Shown: positions 20,862-33,700 of the stretch, one piece after another
How positions within the stretch are numbered: the stretch's first letter is position 1
Layout of the letters: every line of letters begins with the position of its first letter
Assembly (NCBI GenBank): GCA_037954235.1
Contig: JBBMOA010000001.1
Location: 33,055,074 to 33,119,073 of the forward strand
Reading direction: 5' to 3'
Length of the DNA stretch: 64,000 bases
From: Aulostomus chinensis
Lineage: Eukaryota > Chordata > Actinopteri > Syngnathiformes > Aulostomidae
Notes under the pieces: generated by a model
The model's database searches: none
What the model saw: only the letters and a program-made list of their open reading frames with translations
Told to the model about the DNA's origin: nothing
Position numbers and translations under genes: made by a program

Positions 20862-21849
20862 CCATGTCATCCAATCAGGAGGTTTCTCCTCTCAGTTAAT
20901 TTTCTTCATCCCAGTTTAGATTGATTCTCCTCAGCCTGATGAAGGAGCATCTGATCAGGTGTTTGGCTGCTTGTTGGTTGTAATTCCATAGATTTTAATC
21001 TCAGATGTTATAGAATTAATAAGAACACCTTAAAGACCTTTGTCCAACACTTGAAACTCTCCTGTCTGTCCAGGCCCACTGGCCTTTGGTAGTGAGGTGG
21101 TGGATGCATGTGAATGAAATGAGGCTGGTGTTGCTGTGAGGAGCCACTAGAGGGAGACACCTGTCGTTCCTCCCAGCTGACAATGAGGCTTCACAGCTGC
21201 ATTTGAAGCTGTCCTTTATTGGTCCCAACTGTCTTGAGCTCAGGGGCCAAACTCACCAACAACACTTCCTCCTGGTCATGTGGTCTGTTTGTCAGGAGAT
21301 TCCCAATCCAAAGTTGTTGACACACAAGAGAAGAAAACACGTCAAAGTTTGTTCATTTTTATGAATCAAACTGAAAATGAACAGAAGAGTGACGATGAAA
21401 ATGGATTCAAAAATAATAAATAATCATGAATAATGAATAAATACTCAGAATTTACTGGCATTTGACTGCATTTTGTGGTTAATCAGTAGATGAAAGAGGA
21501 ACATATATATTCTATACATGTGATGTACGTACGTGGCTGTGGACAAAAGCGTCTGCTCAATGAAATTGTAGGATTGTAGAATTCTATAAATGTAGAATAT
21601 AATTGTAGAAATGCTCTCTCTCACCACCCCCAACGTCTGTGCCAGGGTCTCTGGCCAGTGGTCAATGGCTCCTATCACCTGCCCAGGATGGATCCAGCTT
21701 GCTTGTCTTTGTAATTCTGCACTTATTAGAGACCTGGAAACAAAGGAATGCTGAAAAAGAGAAAATAGGACCTCACACAAATGGGCTTGTGACAGAAATT
21801 AAGATCATTTTGTGGATATCCATCCTCTTCAAATGTGTGTGTGAATGTG
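20862..21849. other. unassigned sequence
   Basis: No gene recognised. It contains the 21450-21592 copy of the segment shared with 12890-13027. It also holds CCACTAGAGGGAGAC at 21144-21158, a partial CTCF-like match. Confidence 0.4.
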
Positions 21850-21931
21850 GTCGTTGTGGCCGAGTGGTGAAGGCGATGGACTAGAAATCCATTGGGGTGT
21901 CCCTGCTCAGGTTGGAGTCCTGCCAGCAACG
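21850..21931 (+). tRNA. tRNA-Ser (AGA), variant T loop
   Basis: An 82-base tRNA-Ser, inverted partner of 2749-2830, with short flanking homology (CAAATGTGTGTGAATGTG upstream and GTTAAACTGTTGA downstream). The anticodon is AGA in GGACTAGAAATCC. It shares the T loop TTGGAGT, so C56 is replaced by G and the B box is damaged. The acceptor reads GTCGTTG against CAGCAAC, giving one G-T wobble. Probably impaired. Confidence 0.75.
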
Positions 21932-22179
21932 TTAAACTGTTGATGTTCTATGTCAGGGTGAACGTCCTACCTGTGCCTGATTCAGTGTGGTGGCTCACAC
22001 CTGAATTTATCCTAACAAGCTAACTTCTTAACGCCAATCTACACAGTTTGAATCATCAAAACCTCAAACTGCAGTAAGATTTTTCAATTCTCTCATCCAC
22101 AACAATCCTCATCAATAAAATCTGGAAGAAGGAACCGCAGAAAGTCTGCAGGAGAACGTCGACGAGTGCTGCCACCGAC

Positions 22180-22432
22180 CCGTCATGGGGAGGACCGGTA
22201 ACGTGGCGACCCCACTTCCCAAAAGAAGCCGACCGTCCAGCGCACCCTCATCACCCAATAAGGACCTAGGGGACATCCTGGACTCAGTTGACAGGAAACT
22301 AACAAGTTCCGATGCTGGACTCTCTCGTGGAAATCCTCCACGAAGAGCCTCCATGAGTCTCTGGGACTCAGCCAGCAAAAGGTGGCTTCACTGGCCGCTA
22401 AAAATCAAGCCCTTAAAGCCTCCAGCCTCCCA
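22180..22432 (+). pseudogene. possible retroelement ORF1 remnant
   Basis: The plus-strand frame begins MGRTGNVATPLPKRSRPSSA and runs on with SPNKDLGDILDSVDRKLTS, a charged, Ser/Pro-rich head. In another frame a heptad-like stretch follows: ESLGLSQQKVASLAAKNQAL. This layout and wording resemble the coiled-coil ORF1 proteins of fish LINE elements. At least one frameshift separates the two parts. No nucleic-acid-binding domain is visible. Confidence 0.4.
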
Positions 22433-22689
22433 TCACTGTTTCCTCCCTCTCAAATATGTATCCTGAAATATGGATTTGAGTCTTTAGATGCTGTAACGTC
22501 CAAAGATCATATTCTTATTGACCCTCCCCCTTCTTTGTTCCACCATGGAAAGAGGAGAACTCTATTCTAGTTTAGTGGATGAACATAGAGGGACTACACC
22601 TGGATCTCTGTGTTTAACAAACAATTGAGTTAAACATCAGGAGTCATGAGTTTGCTCAAAACTAATGACTTGGAGTGAGTTCAATGAGT

Positions 22690-22798
22690 TCATAGCCAAC
22701 AATTCTCCATCAGCAAGCACATCCTGCAACAGTGGTGATAAAAACCTTCCTTTTAACAGGCAGGAAAGTCGAGCAGATCCAGGATCAGTGGGGACGAG
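22690..22798 (+). repeat. fragment of the 9463 repeat at the array edge
   Basis: ACAATTCTCCATCAGC...CATCCTGCAACAGTGGTGA and CCTTCCTTTTAACAGGCAGG and GATCCAGGATCAGTGGGGA match 9575-9668. It breaks off immediately before the satellite array begins. Confidence 0.7.
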
Positions 22799-25520
22799 GT
22801 TACAAACAAAGGTACCTCAAAACCTCAAAATAATACTGCAGTGATGTCGAAAGAATTGCTCATGATCTCAAAATGATGCGACAGTAATGGAGGAAGAGTT
22901 GCTAATAACCTCAAAATAATGCTACAATGATGTTGTAAAAATTGCTAATGAACTCAAAATGATGCTAACAGTAATGTAGTGAAAGTTTCGAATAACCTCA
23001 AAGTAATGCTGACAGTGAGTTGCTTCGAACCACAAAATAATGCGACAGTGATGTTGGAAACATTGCCAATGATCTCAAAATAATGCGACAGTAATGTAGT
23101 TAAAGTTGCTACGAACCTAAAAATAAATACGACAGTGATGTCGTGAGAATTGCTCATGAACTCAAAATGATGCTCACAGTAATGTAGTGATAGTTGCTAA
23201 TAAACTCAAAGTGATGCTGACAGTAATGTAGTAAGAGTTGCTACGAACCTTAAAATAATGCAAAAATAATGTAGTAAGAGTTGCTACGAACCTCAAAATA
23301 ATGTGACAGTGATGTCAGAAGAATTGCAAATGATCTCAAAATGATGCGACAGTGATTTAGTAAGAATTGCTAATGAACTCAAAATGATGCTAACTAATGG
23401 AGTGAACGTTTCGAATAACCTCAAAGTGATGCTGACAGTAATGTAGTAAGAGTTGCTACGAACCTTAAAATAATGCAAAAATAATGTAGTAAGAGTTGCT
23501 ACGAACCTCAAAATAATGTGACAGTGATGTCAGAAGAATTGCTAATGATCTCAAAATGATGCAACAGTGATGTAGTAAGAATTGCTAATGAACTCAAAAT
23601 GATGCTAACAGTAATGGAGTGAAACTTTCGAATAACCTCAAAGTGATAGCTTACAGTCATGTAGTAAGTGTTGCTACGAACGTCAAAATAATGCGACAGT
23701 AATGTAGTAAAAGTTGCTACGAACCTCAAAATATTGCGACAGTGATGTCGGAAGAATTGCTAATGAACTCAAAATGATGCTAACAGTAATGTAGTGATAG
23801 TTGCTAATCAACTCAGTCATGCTTACAGTAATGTAGTAAGTGTTTCGAATAACCTCAAAGTGATGCTGACAGTCATGTAGTAAGGGTTGCTACGAACCTC
23901 AAAATAATGCGAAAGTAATGTAGTAAAAGTTGCTACGAACCTCAAAATATTGCAACAGTGATGTCGGAAGAATTGCTAATGAACTCAAGATGATGCTAAC
24001 AGTAATGTAGTGGTAATTGCTAATCAAGTCAGTGACGCTTACAGTAATGTAGTAAGAGTTTCGAACAACCTCAAAGTGATGCTGACAGTCATGTAGTAAG
24101 AGTTGCTAATGAACTCAATTCAATGCTACAGTGATGTCGTGAGAATTGCTCATGAACTCAAAATGATGCTAACAGTAATGTAGTGATAGTTGCTAATAAA
24201 CTCAAAGTGATGCTGACAGTCATGTAGTAAGAGTTGCTACGAACCTTAAAATAATGCAACAATAATGTAGTTAGAGTTGCTACGAACCTCAAAATAATGT
24301 GACAGTGATGTCAGAAGAATTGCTAATGATCTCAAAATGATGCGACAGTGATTTAGTAAGAATTGCTAATGAACTCAAAATGATGCTAACAGTAATGGAG
24401 TGAACGTTTCAAATAACCTCAAAGTGATGCTGACAGTCATGTACTAAGAGTTGCTACGAACCTCAAAATAATGCGACAGTAATGGAGTAAAAGTTGCTAC
24501 GAACCTCAAAATAATGTGACAGTGATGTCAGAAGAATTGCTCATGATGTCAAAATGATGCGACAGTGATTTCGTAAGAATTGCTAATGAACTCAAAATGA
24601 TGCTAACAGTAATGGAGTGAACGTTTCGAATAACCTCAAAGTGATGCTGACAGTCATGTACTAAGAGTTGCTACGAACCTCAAAATAATGCGACAGTAAT
24701 GTAGTAAAAGTTGCTACGAACCTCAAAATATTGCTACAGTGATGTCAGAAAAATTGCTTATGAACTCAAGATGATGATAACAGTAATGTAGTGATAGTTG
24801 CAAAGAAACTCAGTGATGCTTCCCGTAATATAGTCAGAGTTTCAAACGACCTCAAAGTGATGCTGACAGTCATTTAGTAAGAGTTGCTAATGAACTCAAT
24901 TCAATGCTACAGTGATGTCGTGAGAATTGCTCATAAACTCAAAATGATGCTAACAGTAATGTAGTGATAGTTGCAAATAAACTCAAAGTGATGCTGACAG
25001 TAATGTAGTAAGAGTTGCTACGAACCTGAAAATAATGCAAAAATAATGTAGTAAGAGTTGCTACGAACCTCAAAATAATGTGACAGTGATGTCAGAAGAA
25101 TTGCTAATGAACTCAAAATGATGCTAACAGTAATGGAGTGAACGTTTCAAATAACCTCAAAGTGATGCTGACAGTCATGTACTAAGAGTTGCTACGAACC
25201 TCAAAATAATGCGACAGTAATGTAGTTAAAGTTGCTACGAACCTAAAAATAAATACGACAGTGATGTCGGAAGAATTGCTAATGAACTCAAGATGATGCT
25301 AACAGTCATGTAGTGATAGTTGCTAAGAAACTCAGTGATGCTTACAGTAATGTAGTAAGAGTTTCGAACAACCTCAAAGTGATGCTGACAGTCATTTAGT
25401 AAGAGTTGCTAATGAACTCAATTCAATGCTACAGTGATGTCGTGAGAATTGCTCATGAACTCAAAATGATGCTAACAGTAATGTAGTGATAGTTGCTAAT
25501 AAACTCAAAGTGATGCTGAC

Positions 25521-27424
25521 AGTAATGTAGTAAGAGTTGCTACGAACCTTAAAATAATGCAAAAATAATGTAGTAAGAGTTGCTACGAACCTCAAAATAA
25601 TGTGACAGTGATGTCAGAAGAATTGCTAATGATCTCAAAATGATGCGACAGTGATTTCGTAAGAATTGCTAATGAACTCAAAATGATGCTAACAGTAATG
25701 GAGTGAACGTTTCGAATAACCTCAAAGTGATGCTGACAGTCATGTACTAAAAGTTGCTACGAACCTCAAAATAATGTGACAGTGATGTCAGAAGAATTGC
25801 TAATGATCTCAAAATGATGAAACAGTGATGTAGTAAGAATTGCGAATGAACTCAAAATGATGCTAACAGTAATGGAGTGAAACTTTCGAAAAACCTCAAA
25901 GTGATGCTGACAGTCATGTAGTAAGAGTTGCTACGAACCTCAAAATAATGCGACAGTAATGTAGTAAAAGTTGCTACGAACCTCAAAATATTGCGACAGT
26001 GATGTCAGAAGAATTGCTAATGAACTCAAAATGATGCTAACACTAATGTAGTGATAGTTGCGAATCAACTCAGTCATGCTTACAGTAATGTCGTAAGTGT
26101 TTCGAATAACCTCAAAGTGATGCTGACAGTCATGTAGTAAGAGTTGCTACGAACCTCAAAATAATGCGAAAGTAATGTAGTAAAAGTTGCTACGAACCTC
26201 AAAATATTGCGACAGTGATGTCGGAAGAATTGCTAATGAACTCAAGATGATGCTAACAGTAATGTAGTGGTAGTTGCTAATCAAGTCAGTGATGCTTACA
26301 GTAATGTAGTAAGAGTTTCGAACAACCTCAAAGTGATGCTGACAGTCATGTAGTAAGAGTTGCTACGAACCTCAAAATAATGGGACAGTGATGTCGGAAG
26401 AATTGCTAATAAACTCAACATGATGCTAACAGTAATTTAGTGATAGTTGCTAAGAAACTCAGTGATGCATACAGTAATGTAGTAAGAGTTGCTACGAACC
26501 TTAAAATAATGCAAAAATAATGTAGTAAGAGTTGCTACGAACCTCAAAATAATGTGACAGTGATGTCAGAAGAATTGCTAATGATCTCAAAATGATGCGA
26601 CAGTGATTTAGTAAGAATTGCTAATGAACTCAAAATGATGCTAACAGTAATGGAGTGAACGTTTCGAATAACCTCAAAGTGATGCTGACAGTCATGTACT
26701 AAAAGTTGCTACGAACCTCAAAATAATGTGACAGTGATGTCAGAAGAATTGCTAATGATCTCAAAATGATGAAACAGTGATGTAGTAAGAATTGCGAATG
26801 AACTCAAAATGATGCTAACAGTAATGGAGTGAAACTTTCGAATAACCTCAAAGTGATGCTGACAGTCATGTAGTAAGAGTTGCTACGAACCTCAAAATAA
26901 TGCGACAGTAATGTAGTAAAAGTTGCTACGAACCTCAAAATATTGCGACAGTGATGTCAGAAGAATTGCTAATGAACTCAAAATGATGCTAACACTAATG
27001 TAGTGATAGTTGCGAATCAACTCAGTCATGCTTACAGTAATGTCGTAAGTGTTTCGAATAACCTCAAAGTGATGCTGACAGTCATGTAGTAAGAGTTGCT
27101 ACGAACCTCAAAATAATGCGAAAGTAATGTAGTAAAAGTTGCTACGAACCTCAAAATATTGCGACAGTGATGTCGGAAGAATTGCTAATGAACTCAAGAT
27201 GATGCTAACAGTAATGTAGTGGTAGTTGCTAATCAAGTCAGTGATGCTTACAGTAATGTAGTAAGAGTTTCGAACAACCTCAAAGTGATGCTGACAGTCA
27301 TGTAGTAAGAGTTGCTACGAACCTCAAAATAATGGGACAGTGATGTCGGAAGAATTGCTAATAAACTCAACATGATGCTAACAGTAATTTAGTGATAGTT
27401 GCTAAGAAACTCAGTGATGCATAC
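25521..27424 (+). repeat. 952-bp higher-order repeat, two tandem copies
   Basis: Marker phrases recur exactly 952 bases apart, for example CATGTACTAAAAGTTGC at 25741 and 26693, and AATAAACTCAACATG at 26408 and 27360. 952 bases is about 22 monomers. The copies are almost identical, implying recent unequal exchange. Confidence 0.85.
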
Positions 27425-29054
27425 AGTAATGTAGTAAGAGTTTCGAACAACCTCAAAGTGATGCTGACAGTCATTTAGTAAGAGTTGCTAATGAACTAAA
27501 TTCAATGCTACAGTGATGTCGTGAGAATTGCTCATGAACTCAAAATGATGCTAACAGTAATCTAGTGATAGTTGCTAATAAACTCAAAGTGATGCTGACA
27601 GTAATGTAGTAAGAGTTGCTACGAACCTTAAAATAATGCAACAATAATGTAGTAAGAGTTGCTACGCACCTCAAAATAATGTGACAGTGATGTCAGAAGA
27701 ATTGCTAATGATCTCAAAATGATGCGACAGTGATTTAGTAAGAATTGCTAATGAACTCAAAATGATGCTAACAGTAATGGAGTGAACGTTTCGAATAACC
27801 TCAAAGTGATGCTGACAGTCATGTACTAAGAGTTGCTACGGACCTCAAAATAATGTGACAGTGATGTCAGAAGAATTGCTAATGATCTCAAAATGATGCA
27901 ACAGTGATGTAGTAAGAATTGCGAATGAACTCAAAATGATGCTAACAGTAATGGAGTGAACGTTTCGAATAACCTCAAAGTGATGCTGACAGTCATGTAC
28001 TAACAGTTGCTACGAACCTCAAAATAATGCGACAGTAATGTAGTAAAAGTTGCTACGAACCTCAAAATGTTGCGACAGTGATGTCGGAAGAATTGCTAAT
28101 GAACTCAAGATGATGCTAACAGTAATGAAGTGATAGTTGCTAATAAACTCAAAGTAATGCTGACAGTAATGTAGTAAGACTTGCTACGAACCTTTAAATA
28201 AAGCAACAGTAATGTAGTTAGAGTTGTTACGAACCTCAAAATAATGTGACAGTGATGTCAGAAGAATTGCTAATGATCTCAAAATGATGTGACAGTGATG
28301 TAGTAAGAATTGCTAAAGATCTCAAAATGATGCGACAGTGATGTCAGAAGAATTGGTAATGATCTCAAAATGATGCTAACAGTAATGGAGTGAAACTTTC
28401 GAATAACCTCAAAGTGATGCAGACAGTCATGTAGTAAGTGTTGCTACAAACCTCAAAATAATGCGAAAGTAATGTAGTAAAAGTTGCTACGAACCTCAAA
28501 ATATTGCGACAGTGATGTCAGAAGAATTGCTAATGAACTCAAGATGATGCTAACAGTAATGTAGTGATAGTTGCTCATAAACTCAAAGTGATGCTGACAG
28601 TAATGTAGTAAGAGTTGCTACGAACCTTAAAATAATGCAACAATAATGTAGTAAGAGTTGCTACGAACCTCAAAATATTGCGACAGTGATGTCGTAAGAA
28701 TTGCTAATGATCTCAAAATGATGCGACAGTGATGTCGTAAGAATTGCTCAAAAACTCAAAATGATGCTAACAGTAATGGAGTGATTGTTTCGAATAACAT
28801 CAAACTGATGCTGACAGTCTTGTAGTAAGAGTTGCTACGAACCTCAATATAATGCGACAGTAATGCAGTAAAAATAGCTACGAACCTCAAAATGATGCGA
28901 CAGTGATGTCGGAAGAAATGCTCATGAACTCAAAATGATGCTAACAGTAATGTAGTGATAGTTGCTAATCAAGTCAGTGATGCTTACAGTAATGTAGTAA
29001 GAGTTTCGAATAACCTCAAAGTGATGCTGATAGTCATGTAGTAAGAGTTGCTAC

Positions 29055-29460
29055 GAACATCAAAATAATGCGACAGTGATGTCAGAAGAATTGCTAATGA
29101 TCTCAAAATGATGCGACAGTGATTCAGAAAGAATTGCTCATGAACTCAAAATGATGCTAACAGTAATGGAGTGAACGTTTCGAATAACCTCAAAGTGATG
29201 CTGACAGTCTTGTACTAAGAGTTGCTACGAACATCAAAATAATGCGACAGTGATGTCAGAAGAATTGCTAATGATCTCAAAATGATGCGACAGTGATTCA
29301 GAAAGAATTGCTCATGAACTCAAAATGATGCTAACAGTAATGGAGTGAACGTTTCGAATAACCTCAAAGTGATGCTGACAGTCTTGTACTAAGAGTTGCT
29401 ACGAACATCAAAATAATGCGACAGTGATGTCAGAAGAATTGCTAATGATCTCAAAATGAT
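29055..29460 (+). repeat. 174-bp four-monomer repeat
   Basis: GAACATCAAAATAATGCG recurs at 29055, 29229 and 29403, each 174 bases apart, with the intervening four monomers nearly identical. The same block occurs within the copies of the 2867-bp repeat. The partial copy at 39408-40948 appears to have one fewer: the offset to 34.4-36.1 kb falls from 4978 to 4804, a difference of 174. Confidence 0.85.
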
Positions 29461-30780
29461 GCGACAGTGATGTCGTAAGAATTGCTTTTGAACTCAAAAT
29501 GATGCTAATAGTAATGGAGTGAAAGTTTCGAACAACCTCAAAGTGATGCTGACAGTAATGGAGAAAAAGTTGCTACGAACCTCAAAATAGTGCGACAGTG
29601 ATGTCAGATGAACTGCTAAAGATCTCAAAATCATGCGACAGTGATTTAGTAAGAATTGCAAATAAACTCAAAATGATGCTAACAGTGATGGAGTGAAAGT
29701 TTCGAATAACCTCAAAGTGATGCTGACAGTCATGTAGTAAGAGTTGCTACGAACCTCAAAATAATGCGACAGTAATGTAGTAAAAGTTGCGATGAACCTC
29801 AAAATATTGCGACAGTGATGTCGGAAGAATTGCTCATGAACTCAAAATGATGCTAACAGTAATGTAGTGATAGTTGCTAATCAAGTCAGTGATGCTTACA
29901 GTAATGTAGTAAGTGTTTCGAATAACCTCAAAGTGATGCTGACAGTCATGTAGTAAGAGTTGCTACGAACCTCAAAATAATGCGACAGTGATGTCGGAAG
30001 AATTGCTCATGAACTCAAAATGATGCTAACAGTAATGTAGTGATAGTTGCTAATCAAGTCAGTGATGCTTACAGTAATGTAGTAAGTGTTTCGAATAACC
30101 TCAAAGTGATGCTGACAGTCATGTAGTAAGAGTTGCTACGAACCTCAAAATAATGCGACAGTGATGTCGGAAGAATTGCTAATGAACTCAAGATATTCTA
30201 ACAGTAATGTAGTGATAGTTGCTAAGAAACTCACTGATGCATACAGAAATGTAGTAAGAGTTTCGAACAACCTCAAAGTGATGCTGACAGTCATTTAGTA
30301 AGACTTGCTAATGAACTCAATTTAATGCTACAGTGATGTCGTGAGAATTGCTCATGAACTCAAAATGATGCTAACAGTAATGTAGTGATAGTTGCTAATA
30401 AACTCAAAGTGATGCTGACAGTAATGCAGTAAGAGTTGCGACGAACCTCAAAATATTGCGACAGTGATGTCGGAAGAACTGCTAATGATCTCAAAATGAT
30501 GTGACAGTGATGTAGTAAGAATTGCTAATGAACTTAAAATGATGCTAACAGTAATGTAGTGATAGTTGCTAAGAAACTCAGTGATGCTTACAGTAATGTA
30601 GTAAGAGTTGCTACGAACCTCAAAATATTGCGACAGTGATGTCAGAAGAATTGCTAATGATCTCAAAATGATGTGACAGTGATGTAGTAAGAATTGCTAA
30701 TGAACTCAAAATGATGCTAACAGTAATGGAGTGAACGTTTCGAATAACCTCAAAGTGATGCTGACAGTCATGTACTAAGA

Positions 30781-33700
30781 GTTGCTACGAACCTCAAAAT
30801 ATTGCGACAGTGATGTCGGAAGAATTGCTCATGAACTCAAGATGATGCTAACAGTAATGTAGTGATAGTTGCTAATAAACTCAAAGTAATGCTGACAGTA
30901 ATGTAGTAAGACTTGCTACGAACATTTAAATAAAGCAACAGTAATGTAGTTAGAGTTGTTACGAACCTCAAAATAATGTGACAGTGATGTCGGAAGAATT
31001 GCTAATGAACTCAAGATGATGCAAACAGTAATGGAGTGAAACTTCCGAATAACCTCAAAGTGATGCTGACAGTCATGTAGTAAGTGTTGCAACGAACCTC
31101 AAAATAATGCGACAGTAATGTAGTAAAAGTTGCAACGAACCTCAAAATAATGCGACAGTAATTTAGTAAAAGTTGCTACGAACCTCAAAATATTGCAACA
31201 GTTATGTCGGAAGAATTGCTAATGATCTCAAAATGATGCGACAGTGATTAAGTGAGAATTGCTCATGAACTAAAAATGATGCTAAAGGTAATGGAGTGAA
31301 AGTTTCGAATAACCTCAAGGCGATGCTGACAGTCATGTAGTAAGAGTTGCTACGAACCTCAAAATAATTCGACAGTGATGTCGGAAGAATTGCTAAAGAT
31401 CTCAAAATGATGCGACAGTGATGTCAGAAGAATTGGTAATGATCTCAAAATGATGCTAACAGTAATGGAGTGAAACTTTCGAATAACCTCAAAGTGATGC
31501 AGACAGTCATGTAGTAAGTGTTGCTACAAACCTCAAAATAATGCGAAAGTAATGTAGTAAAAGTTGCTACGAACCTCAAAATATTGCGACAGTGATGTCG
31601 GAAGAATTGCTAATGAACTCAAGATGATGCTAACAGTAATGTAGTGATAGTTGCTCATAAACTCAAAGTGATGCTGACAGTAATGTAGTAAGAGTTGCTA
31701 CGAACCTTAAAATAATGCAACAATAATGTAGTAAGAGTTGCTACGAACCTCAAAATATTGCGACAGTGATGTCGGAAGAATTGCTAATGATCTCAAAATG
31801 ATGCGACAGTGATGTCGTAAGAATTGCTCATGAACTCAAAATGATGCTAACAGTAATGGAGTGATTGTTTCGAATAACATCAAACTGATGCTGACAGTCT
31901 TGTAGTAAGAGTTGCTACGAACCTCAATATAATGCGACAGTAATGCAGTAAAAATTGCTACGAACCTCAAAATGATGCGACAGTGATGTCGGAAGAAATG
32001 CTCATGAACTCAAAATGATGCTAACAGTAATGTAGTGATAGTTGCTAATCAAGTCAGTGATGCTTACAGTAATGTAGTAAGAGTTTCGAATAACCTCAAA
32101 GTGATGCTGATAGTCATGTAGTAAGAGTTGCTACGAACATCAAAATAATGCGACAGTGATGTCAGAAGAATTGCTAATGATCTCAAAATGATGCGACAGT
32201 GATTCAGAAAGAATTGCTCATGAACTCAAAATGATGCTAACAGTAATGGAGTGAACGTTTCGAATAACCTCAAAGTGATGCTGACAGTCTTGTACTAAGA
32301 GTTGCTACGAACATCAAAATAATGCGACAGTGATGTCAGAAGAATTGCTAATGATCTCAAAATGATGCGACAGTGATTCAGAAAGAATTGCTCATGAACT
32401 CAAAATGATGCTAACAGTAATGGAGTGAACGTTTCGAATAACCTCAAAGTGATGCTGACAGTCTTGTACTAAGAGTTGCTACGAACATCAAAATAATGCG
32501 ACAGTGATGTCAGAAGAATTGCTAATGATCTCAAAATGATGCGACAGTGATGTCGTAAGAATTGCTTATGAACTCAAAATGATGCTAACAGTAATGGAGT
32601 GAAAGTTTCGAACAACCTCAAAGTGATGCTGACAGTAATGGAGAAAAAGTTGCTACGAACCTCAAAATATTGCGACAGTGATGTCAGATGAACTGCTAAA
32701 GATCTCAAAATCATGCGACAGTGATTTAGTAAGAATTGCAAATAAACTCAAAATGATGCTAACAGTGATGGAGTGAAAGTTTCGAATAACCTCAAAGTGA
32801 TGCTGACAGTCATGTAGTAAGAGTTGCTACGAACCTCAAAATAATGTGACAGTAATGTAGTAAAAGTTGCGATGAACCTCAAAATATTGCGACAGTGATG
32901 TCGGAAGAATTGCTATTGAACTCAAAACGATGCTAACAGTAATGTAGTGATAGTTACGAATCAACTCAGTGATGCTTACAGTAAAGTATTAAGAGTTTCG
33001 AACAACCTCAAAGTGATGCTGACAGTCATGTCGTAAGAGTTGCTACGAACCTCAAAATAATGCGACAGTGATATAAGAAGAATTGCGAAAGATCTCAAAA
33101 TGATGCGACAGTGATTTAGTAAGAATTGCTAATGAAATCAAAATGATGCTAACAGTAATGGAGTGAACATTTCGAACAACCTCAAAGTGATGCTGACAGT
33201 CATGTAGTAAGAGTTGCTACGAACTTAAAAAATAATGCGACAGTGATGTCAGAAGACTTGCTAATGATCTCAAAATGATGCTACAGTGATTTAGTAAGAA
33301 TTGCTAATGATCTCAAAATGATGCTACAGTGATTTAGTAAGAATTGCTAATGAACTCAAAATGATGCTAACATTAATGGAGTGAAAGTTTCGAATAACCT
33401 CAAAGTGATGCTGACAGACATGTAGTAAGAGTTAATACGAACCTCAAAATATTGCGACAGTGATGTCGGAAGAATTGCTAATGATCTCAAAATGATGCGA
33501 CAGTGATGTCGTGAGAATTGCTAATGAACTCAAGATGATGCAAACAGTACTGTAGTAAGTGTTTTGAACAACCTCAAAGTGATGCTGACAGTCATGTACT
33601 AAGAGTTGCTACGAACCTCAAAATAATGCGACAGTAATGTAGTAAAAGTTGCTACGAACCTCAAAATATTGCGACAGTGATGTCGGAAGAATTGCTCATG

